Part shown: positions 55,192 through 64,000 of the stretch, piece after piece
Numbering within the stretch: position 1 is the stretch's first letter
Layout of the letters: every line of letters begins with the position of its first letter
NCBI GenBank assembly: GCA_023313575.1
Contig: JAJTTP010000015.1
Location: 1,132,528-1,196,527 of the forward strand
Reading direction: 5' to 3'
Origin: Eutypella sp. D-1
Lineage: Eukaryota; Ascomycota; Sordariomycetes; Xylariales; Diatrypaceae
Length of the DNA stretch: 64,000 bases
Notes under the pieces: generated by a model
Told to the model about the DNA's origin: nothing
What the model saw: the letters and a program-made list of their open reading frames with translations, nothing else
Database searches by the model: none
Position numbers and translations under genes: made by a program

Positions 55192-58100
55192 TGAGATGGG
55201 CTAGGGAGTGATCAACTGCTTTGGGCTGTAGACACGATGAACACGGTGATTGGCAGGCCTCACCGGCATTGGGGGCGTTCCGGAAAGGCAACATATCTGG
55301 GAAGATTCTATTCTAGGGTGATTGTATGTTGTACATGGTGGCGTATGGGGTGCATGCGTTTGCTGATTTTACTTGCTATTTGCTTTCCATGGTTGTACTC
55401 GTTACGGCGCCCGTAAGGCAGAATTTGAATCTAAGAGAGAAAGGAAAGGAGGTTATCTGTTACAAACGTCATGAACGACAAAAAAGGATTGATGCGAGTT
55501 AACTTTTAGGCCAGTTGACTTCTTACAACTTTCGTATTTTGCTTGAATTACCTCACTTGCTCATCAACCAGGCTCTGCATAATGTGTCCAAGTGAATTCC
55601 TGATACTCACTGAATCCTATGATAGTACACTCTTCCCTACTCCGGTACAAAATACTACCCACAGCTATTTACCAGAAACCGGCCCCCAAAGTGCCCATTG
55701 ATAACTCTCTAAATACTTTTAGTATCCGGCTATTCAGTCACCATCGCCCCCTTCTGACTCATTTTTTATCCGTAAGCATTACCTAAAGCGGGCTAAGAGA
55801 CGATGTAGAGTTAAACATTCAAGGTTGGGTAGGTAAGACGAACTGAGTGCTAGGGTGGACGTATCACTGGCTCTATATATAATCGAATCGAAGGGTTGGT
55901 CTTCATCGTTTCTCCCATCTGATTGGACATCCTACGAATGTCAGGCTATGCAGACAGTGAGATCGTGACGCAGAGGAAGAAGAGACCTGTCTAACATAGA
56001 TACAATCACCTTGTTTTGGAGCGTAGCTGGATGGCACGTGCGACACACATCGCGCGGATTCTCAGGCGATCGCCTAGACATAAGAAATGCCATAATTATG
56101 TGGGGGTGAGGCGGTCATGCAAAACAGGCAGTGGTGGACAAACCTCTTTCTGCTTTCCTCCTATTCTAGCGTTTCTGGTTTAACGGGGAACCCCAAAATG
56201 CCTTCGTCGCCGCCGTTTCAAAAAAAAGAGACAAAGTAACCAGTCATAGCAGGGGGCCAGGCGGAACTAATTCTCTTTTCGTCTTCCTACATCGTGAGAA
56301 CATTTACTGTTTCTTCTTTTCCATATCACAGACCCCTAGTATCGAACCATTTATTGATTTATCTTATCGGACGACATGGAACTGTTATGCATGAACGAGG
56401 AAGCTGGTGGCGGCTTTGAGCCTCCTCCTCAACATGAGCGACTGGCCGCTAGAGACCTATGCCCCGCGGTAAAGAAAAGGACCGGGGGGTAGGGTCCACC
56501 TCTTCCGCAAGCGGTCCTGTCTCGGCCTCGACAACCCATGTCGACACAAGCATATTCTCACAAAGAGACACGCTAGTCCTTTATCAGACGGTACCTCAGC
56601 CTCAGTTTCTCTTTCTGTGCATTGGTACTAATCGATCGCATTAGTGGTGTATTCATTACTCTTAGATACCACATCGTCTCACTCATCGGTAGTCTCGCGC
56701 CCCTCTTCAAAAGTCCTTTCAAGATGCAAGGCGAGAGGTCATGGCTGACTATCTAACGCAGTGCCCCCGACCAGGCCCTGAGACCGGAAACATTCTGGTC
56801 CACTCTGCCTACCTAACCTTACAACCCCCCCCCCCCTCCCCCCCGAACGAACCGGTCCTGAGAGTCGTGTGAGCAGATGAAACGTGAGAAGGTTATATCT
56901 CTATTCCGGCTGTATCTATCATCCAGGCCCCGGGATGCCATGAGACAGTCTGGCTATGTCGCCGCTTTGAGCTTGATTGATTTTCCTTCGAGACAATTAC
57001 GTTGCATGATCAACCATCATAAGGTTAGCTATCATGGTCCCCACTCGTCGCACTCAGCTTGGGGTGGCCGGTGTAACCGCTGCACCTGGCCACATCGGTG
57101 TCGTGTGGATATTACTTTAGTTCTAGACGCACTTATTCTAGATCGTATCCGCGGATACTTCACCATATCACGGGGCCAACCACCCACGTCATACTAACTC
57201 ACAGCTGCGGCGACTTGGGTTGCCTCCCACTGCCTAGTAGCTTGTCACTGAGTACTGTTTGACTAAGCTATCGAACTATCCATTTATAGACTTATCTAGA
57301 ATTATGTTGTACCATGATAGAACGTCTGTCGTGAGGTAGCGACAGGCGGCTCAATGCCAAGCCATAGTTATGGCACCTACAACGACATGTCAATGGCCTT
57401 GTCACACATCATCAACTACATTTTCCTTCCCAAACAACCATACTTCGTGTTCATGCGCACAGCCATACGTAGTATATACTTCTTTTCACAAACATGTTTA
57501 CTGGCATTAGACATATAGAAAACGTTCTGACAATCTGGGTTACGAATAGGGGTAAATAGGGGTTCAAATGCCCCACTCCTTGTGTTTCCACAGGCACTGC
57601 CATGGCTACAGCCTTGCCGCCATTTCAAAGGATTTAGAATATAGGTTGAATAGATCCAAATTCTACATAGCATGATTCATAGATCAATGGTGTTATGTCA
57701 AGCTAGAGTTGTGGCTCTGTTCTATTTCTTTGCCCTAGTGTAGTAGGAGTTATTTGCTTTGCAAAAATCCCCTAGAACAAGTATTAGTATGCTAGTAATT
57801 ATTATATAAGTTAGCAGAAATAAATACAAGTCAGAATAGGTTAAGGAAGCTCTCATTTGTGGAAGTAGTGCATGGGGAGTATACTCCCTTTCTCACTGGT
57901 TGACACTCCCCTGGTTGAGGGGGGTTCACCCTATCTAACTCCATTCAAGGGGTAGATGATTCCACCCCTAGGCTACGAAGGAACTCGATTGATATGTTCA
58001 TTACTGAATTGGGATGTATTACCTTCTCATGGAGTTCAAAAAAGGGTATTTGCGAAAACAATCAACGGGCTCTACTTGAAGAGCGTTGGCAGAGACATAT

Positions 58101-60674
58101 GACGGTATAGGCAGAGGGTGCAAATTGCTTGATGTATACTGCTTTCCCAGTGCATTGGCGATGCCCGTCATATTCTGTATAAACTGCCAGTAGTTGGATG
58201 GATATATGCTGGAGTAGATAAGTGCCCCCTATATATTTCCAGTCTGAGCCCAAATGGTGGTGTAGTGTGTATCTGAAGAACTGTAGACGTGATCCGGCTC
58301 TTGTGCAATTACTGCTATGGATATTATGCTACATGGGAACATCAATTCAAGGAGTGCATGTGCTTCTTCAATGGTGTGATAGCTACATTTCAATGGCTGA
58401 AGACTATATTATCTGCATAATGACACAGTGTTATCAGATTGGAGTTCCTTATGAGAGTTCTGGATTAGCTTATATATGGGTAAACATACTTGTGTGCTAA
58501 TCTATACCATCAATTGAGGTCGCTAATCTCTACGAGAAGCCCTAATGATTTGTTACCTCAGCTAGGTAGGTATAAAGGATATACATCAGTACTACTACAT
58601 ATACAAGATAAAGTCTGTATGGACTGCTGAATAATCTATTGCACATTGAGTAGGTAGGTAAGTGCTCAGCCGGTGGAAGTGTTGATATATGTTTACGTAA
58701 GGGATATGCTAGACCGTCAGATTCACACAGCAAAACATAGCTGGCAGGGCTATCTATCATTCAACTAAAGAATGGAAATGTAGATATGATGAGAAATTCT
58801 CGAATATTATAGCAGGTTATATTCACCCCATGCTGGTGTGAATCAATCTTTAGGTATTAGGCTCTAATGCTGGATTGCTTGGTCTGCAGTGCTTGGAGTG
58901 GACTCCTTCCAAGTTCGACTTGTGCTGGGAAGCATCCCGCACCTGGCCTCTTGAAGCTAATCAAAGACTTCACTCTTTTCGTTCAGCTACATACTGTGTA
59001 TGTATTACTCTCACTGAAGGGGGAAGTCACCTTGTTTTTTGACTAGGCGGCAGTCCATATCAAGCCTTGCCTGGTTGCCTACTTACCCCTGAAATCTTTT
59101 CATGTTTCGTATTTCCTATGTACATAGGAAAGAGTGTTGCTCATGGCACTTACTCCTAAAATACATACCCTCTACTGCCTGAGGCAGCTTCTTGAAACTT
59201 GGACAGGTACTTCTACTTCCTCCGTTGGTCTCTGTTTTGTCCTTCTATCGGAACATATCCATCCAGCTCTCGATTTGCAACTATCCAATCTGAAACTCAT
59301 ACCGTAAAAATACCAGTTGCGGGGTTGAACATAAGCAGATGTATGTATTTTCTCCAAAGCCTGTCTTCGACCTTGCCTTGCACACCACGAATCTATTTCA
59401 TCATTGCCGCCTACCTTTCTAGATTGTGTATCGCAATTTCCTTGTGAACCCGCGATCCATCTATCACAGAAGTGCAATCACCAGACAACGGCAGCAGTGA
59501 ACTAACTCACATTTAAACAAATTAGAAACACCATTCCATTCAACACACCACTATCATCAAAAAGAGCAACAGTACTTTTCCAGAAGACCTTTTCACTCTC
59601 TAGTCATTAACAGGCAATTTCAGAGTGAAGGAAGGAACGATACAAGCGATCACGGTACAACCCCGCCTCTCTTCAGTGTTACATTTCTTGCCTGGGTTAC
59701 CTCCGGCAGAACCTGGGCCCATTCATCACCAGGCCTTGCTGTCTTGATTATACTAACCATCTTTTTCCATACCCAGAAACCTTTGATATAACCCTCATCC
59801 ATCCAGTATTCTTCTTCTTCCATCCACTTCCTCTTCTCATCTCATCCAAGCTGCTCCATTCGAACTTCCTACTTTCGACCTCAGCTGGGCCGTCTGACTT
59901 CTCTGAGAAAGCTACAAGGATAAGCAATCCTTGGAATACAAAGTAAAGGTATATTGTGTTCCCTTCCCATCTGCTTCCTCCACTCTAGGACCCCGCCGTT
60001 TCCCATGTAAACACACTGACTTCCTTCCCTTCATAATACTCCAACTCTCATCCAAGCAATGTATTGCCTCTTCTAATAAGGGTGGTTCCTTTTCTCGCCC
60101 TTTCCATTTGTGCCTGTTCTCCTCATCTCTACCCTTTCCGACACTCAAGCTTCCTTGATGACCTCCATTACTTTCAGCCTCTAAAGTTCTATCTTTCGAT
60201 TCATTACCCTTCACATACATATACCAAATCATTTTTCTGCCTCAAGTAGTGGGCTCTGGCCTGGTATTCATATACTGGTAAGTGGCGGAAGTCGACATGT
60301 CCTCGGTCTCAGAAGTGGGTTGTGCCGACCTTGTTGTCCCGTTTATCTACATTCACTTCCGAGTAACCCGATCAGCATAACCAGCCTCAATCTTCCTATT
60401 GTTTATTCCATGATGCGTTGCAAAATAACGTTATCTACTTATTCATGTTCGCCCCGTTGACGAGAAGAAACTCGTCTACACATTGACACGGATCCTACAG
60501 AAAACCCCGTACCAATGTTTTTATTTATTACTACCCGCGATTTCTTCTTATCCATCAACACTACACCATAACTTCATGTCTGAGTAGTACACCAGGATAA
60601 CTGAAACTTCTAACACCTTTTCTTAGATTTTCCCAACCATCAGGCAGAACTCTACACGCACGAGACAGAACAAC
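55192..60674. other. 5.5 kb gene-poor region
   Basis: No recognisable gene. The segment 57700-58900 is AT-rich and open-frame-poor, as expected of decayed or RIP-mutated repeats, but no element could be named. A poly-C tract lies at 56825-56845. The segment 59500-60670 is CT-rich and probably includes a long 5' leader of the gene at 60675. Confidence 0.55.
56825..56845. repeat. poly-C tract with one T
   Basis: About 12 C, one T, 8 C in intergenic DNA, like the tracts at 278-292 and 1626-1650. Confidence 0.85.
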
Positions 60675-63173
60675 ATGTTGCGTCTGGGAAAGCCCGGCGA
60701 ACCTTCGCCCATGGCACGAGCAGCTGTCCGTGCCAGCCGCGCAGGCCAATTTGTTGTTCCCAAGACACTTTCATCTGACGACAATGTCGGAGGAGGTGCA
60801 CCTCTTCAAACTCCCAAGACCTCCACAGCCGGGGGTAGCGAGAAGTCCGATGTCTTGCTATTCTCTGGTAACAGGGGAAGAGGCACCCGGGGCAGGGGCC
60901 GGGGCAAGGCCAACCAGGGCAGGGGCATCCCGCTCCCGTCTGAGTCCAGTGTCCAGACTTCGGAGAGCGACTACGAGGGTGGTGGTGTCCTTCTCAATGC
61001 AGGCAGCGAGCATTCGCAGGCTTCCTCTGCGGTTCCCTCGTCCAGCTTGGGCGCAGGTGTAGTATCTTCTACTCGCATACCAATCTCTACTATGCTGGAG
61101 ACATCCACTCCCGCCCCGGAGCTGCCCATTGCCGACAAGCCGATTGACATCCCGCGGCATTCAAGCCCCTTTGGATGCATTGGCTCTGAGAAAGTTGACA
61201 AGGGAAAGACCCAGAACACTTCCAACGGTCACGGCAAGGGCTCCAAGCAGGCATTTTCCCGCCAGTTTGATTTTAACCAGCAAGTCATGGAGATGATTAT
61301 GCACAACAAGACTGCCGCTCCATCCAACGCCATGAAGGCTTCAAATGCGGCCCATGCCACCACCACCTCTGGTTATATGCATGTCAACGATGCCCAGGGT
61401 AACGGCTCCGCTCATCAGAAGCAGCCGAGCCTTTCATCTCCCCTCTCCCCTGAGGCCCGGCCTGGCATGGATACTACCAGTGCTCAACACCGTATCTTCA
61501 GACAGAATGTGCAGGACAAGATCAACCTCCGTCGCCAGGCGGCTGGTCTTCCCCCATCTAACCCTGTCGTTCCTACGCCTGAGGGTTATCGCAGTGGACT
61601 GACGGGTAGCGTGTCTGATGGTGTTCTCCTCAGTAAGCTTGCGAGCCCGCCCCCGCAGTCTGTCAGCCCGGGCCCCTCCATTATCAGCAGCGACAGCAGC
61701 GACTGCATGAGCGAGCAGCAGCTTGTCCTACCCGAGCCTTGGCTGAAGCCGAAGCAGGGATACCGTGATCTCAAGGCCTTCCTTGGTGGAAATGGAACTC
61801 CCACTGTCCAGCAAATCACGGACGTGAACCTCTTCCCCTTCGAACCGGTCGGCCAAAACGTCGTACCCCGCGGCAAGGGCGTTATTCGCTTTATGAACGT
61901 AAGTAGATTGAATTGCACAGATATGACATTTTCATAGACTGACTAAGCTGTTCATAGATTCCCTTTAGCATCGACCGAGCGTCTATTGCTGTCCCCCTTG
62001 GCAACACGACCAGAACCCTGCACCCACTTTTCGAAGGCACTCATATCGCTATGGAGCCAATCACCGGCAAAACTGCCGATGCCTTCGTCGAGGTCCAAAC
62101 CATGCAAGACGCGATTGATGCCGTGGAGAAGCACCGTCAGAGATTGGCAGATGGACATGTCGATCGCTTGGGAGACCGCCCCCTCGAAATGGAGGTCTCG
62201 AGCCAGGACGCGCTTCTGAAGACCGTGTTCAAGTCCGGCTCTACTGGCGTTGAGTGGCGAGGCGGCACGCCTCACATCCTGCCGCGCGCCCCTGGCCAGA
62301 AGTTCGGGTTCTTCAAGCAGTTTGTCTCGGCAGAGGAGCTAACCATGCTTCTGAAGCATGCCGAGACTCCGGTACGTACCAATCCCTTGGGTCTAAAGGT
62401 CTTGTTTTTCCAACTTCGCGATTGCTAACCATAGTCACATGTAGAACTCCTTCTCCAAGCACTGTCCGGAGCGGCCTTACGAGTGCATGATCAGCATCCT
62501 GGTTCTCTTCCCCTGGCAGATGACGGAGTATATCACGATCCGCACGCGTCACCTCGTCTACGAGGCCGTGGTCCAGCTTCTCCATCTTCTCGACAGGGCC
62601 ATCACCGAGCGCCACAACCCGTGGCGGCTCACTCAGGAGCTCCGGGACCGCCTCGTGAGCAGCGCGCTGCTCTGCCCCGGCTTCACGGTCTATATGAAGC
62701 ACAGCATCGCCACCATGGTAGGCAAGGGCGAGGTCGAACTCCGCAGCATGTTCAACATGCCGCATTTTGCCCAGTGCTGGCGCCACCAGTACGGCATTTG
62801 CACCAAGCCGGGTGTCCAGTTCGATATTGTCGACGTAAGTTCCCCTGTGTTCGTTTATACACCCTGCTAGGGTTTGACTGACATATTTTGACAGTACTAC
62901 GTCCGTCTTATTCGCGAAGCGGCCGAGGAAAAGGTCGAGCATCTCCCCATGGCAGAGAGACAGCGGATACTGCGTACGACCGATCCCAATGAGTACTGGG
63001 GTTACTTCTGGCACGAGCTCAACTACCCTGTCGGCCCTGAGTTCGACGACATGACCATTGCGGAGGCAGCAACGCACGAGATCAACACCATCGACGCGAT
63101 CCTTCGCCGTACCGTTAGTCGGCGTCGTCAAAGCGATGCCGAGTCTCATCGCGAATATCTGACCTATCACTAA
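60675..63173 (+). CDS. RNA-binding protein with hnRNP H-like qRRM
   Basis: Probable post-transcriptional regulator. Its targets are unknown. Exons are 60675-61898, 61958-62371, 62445-62834 and 62895-63173 (768 aa), all introns phase 0. Residues 1-380 are disordered, with an RGRGTRGRGRGKANQGRG segment (RGG-type, RNA binding) and Ser/Pro/Thr-rich runs. Residues about 402-500 form an RRM: VIRFMNIPFSIDR at the beta1 end, TADAFVEVQTMQDAIDAVEKH for the RNP1-like strand and helix 2, and DRPLEMEVSS at the end. This layout resembles the qRRMs of hnRNP F/H and ESRP, which lack the usual aromatic RNP residues. The remaining 270 residues (LLKHAETPNSFSKHCPERPYE, then a helical region) look like a conserved fungal-specific domain I cannot name. 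The start ATG follows AACA, and CT-rich DNA lies upstream. Confidence 0.85.
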
Positions 63174-64000
63174 GTTGAAGTACGAGAACTGGATTTGATG
63201 GATACTTCACCTCAAGCCCCATCGTACCATCATATCTACCCACCACTCCAGCACCATGGTCACACACACGTCACATCTGTCAAGGAACAATGATTTCTTG
63301 GCTTCCTACGCAATTTTTGCTATACTATCTGGACAGACTTTGAATGCCAAGGGGCATTCATTATATATGCTGCGGTTGCTGGCATTTCCAAAAGTCGTCT
63401 CAAACAAAACCAACAAAAAGAAAAATCGAAAAAGAAAAAAAAACCAGGAAAAGATAAAACCTACAAAAAAGAAAAAGGAAAATTACACATGCGAAAAGAG
63501 TCGATGATAGAGAGGAACATCAACAAGTGTTAGGCGCCTATCTAGAAATAGTAGAAAGGCGTTCAGGATGTTCCCCCTTCTCTCTCTATACTGAGTCTTC
63601 TGTGCCCCCAAATTAGCCTCGGGTGGGCAAATACGGAGGAGGGCAATACGAAGACAGCAACTACGTGGTCCTACTTCCCAATCGTTCTCGACTCGGTTCC
63701 CAGCTCTACCTTACCAAGGTACATTACATATCGGTAGTAGGAACATCACTACTTCCACCTTCCGCCACTGCTGGTCGCAGCACGGCAACTCTCTTCTTTG
63801 CTGAGAATAAAAACAACGCAGGGCAGGCGTGGTGATCCAGGAAAAGAAAAAGAAAATGGCGGCGGTATACGTGGGAGAACCAGAATGGCATGCCCCACGA
63901 TGCCCGGGATGTATCTTGTCGCTTCAGGGAAGGGTTTTTGCTGGATAAAAGTTCGCATTGGAAGGTCCTCCTCGGTGGCCAAGTCGGCCAGCTTGTTCCT
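63174..64000. other. Intergenic; right window edge
   Basis: 3' flank of the RNA-binding protein gene, with a long A-rich, G-poor segment at 63400-63480. The last 250 bases are open on the minus strand (next entry). Confidence 0.55.
63749..64000 (-). CDS. Possible 3' part of a gene running off the window edge
   Basis: The minus strand is open from the window end down to 63749. The first 45 residues (KLADLATEEDLPMRTFIQQ, then PFPEATRYIPGIVGH) look protein-like, with no simple-sequence bias. After about 63860 the frame becomes Phe/Ser/Pro-rich, so the true end or a splice site probably lies there. No family recognised. It is weak: the frame could be chance. Confidence 0.25.
   Translation of the reverse strand, partial: RNKLADLATEEDLPMRTFIQQKPFPEATRYIPGIVGHAILVLPRIPPPFSFSFPGSPRLPCVVFILSKEESCRAATSSGGRWK

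Noticed and set aside
57556..57580. GGGGTTCAAATGCCCC, resembling a tRNA T arm
   Set aside because: The stem pairs imperfectly with a 7-nt loop and no other cloverleaf arms are present.
62313..63170. 285-codon open frame on the - strand
   Set aside because: It runs through exons and introns of the RNA-binding protein gene on the other strand, and its residues show no domain. It is caused by GC-rich codon use.

Overview
This window is nuclear DNA of a filamentous ascomycete (Pezizomycotina, most likely a sordariomycete). Protein-coding genes are broken by short introns of about 50-175 nt with GT...AG ends and CTAAC/CTGAC-like branch sites. The gene content is typical: a highly reducing iterative type I polyketide synthase, an oligopeptide (OPT) transporter, two major facilitator (MFS) transporters, a GPI-type aspartyl protease and core eukaryotic housekeeping genes. 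I rebuilt exon structures by hand from reading frame, splice sites and family conservation. All joins listed keep the frame. No rRNA, tRNA, CRISPR or intact mobile element could be supported.

Left part (1-21 kb): an RBR-type E3 ubiquitin ligase (1828-3940, +), a membrane-anchored protein of unknown function with an Arg/Glu tail (5263-7301, -), a 4.5 kb gene-poor gap, an MFS transporter (11864-14426, +), then three housekeeping genes on the + strand: ribosomal protein eL14 (15982-16574), nascent polypeptide-associated complex alpha subunit (18061-18908) and mitochondrial ATP synthase subunit d (20052-20982).

Middle part (21-35 kb): an OPT transporter of nine exons with an in-frame TAG in a conserved segment (21923-25099, -), a secreted Asn/Gly-repeat protein (25643-26507, -), the molybdopterin synthase large subunit (27301-27833, -), an RBM5/RBM10-like splicing factor (28456-31059, +) and argininosuccinate synthase (31627-34510, +). 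The last is split into 19 coding exons, one of only 5 nt.

Right part (35-64 kb): an accessory region with a GPI-anchored aspartyl protease (37510-39402, +), a 2277-residue highly reducing polyketide synthase (40303-47405, -), a 5.9 kb gene-poor stretch with a possible broken gene, a drug:H+ antiporter-like MFS transporter (53341-55191, +) and another 5.5 kb gene-poor stretch. It ends with a qRRM-type RNA-binding protein (60675-63173, +). The polyketide synthase and the MFS transporter could form a minimal secondary-metabolite locus. No transcription factor, P450, hydrolase or trans-acting enoyl reductase is visible, so this is inference only. The synthase has no methyltransferase domain, and the nucleotide-binding loop of its enoyl reductase is atypical.
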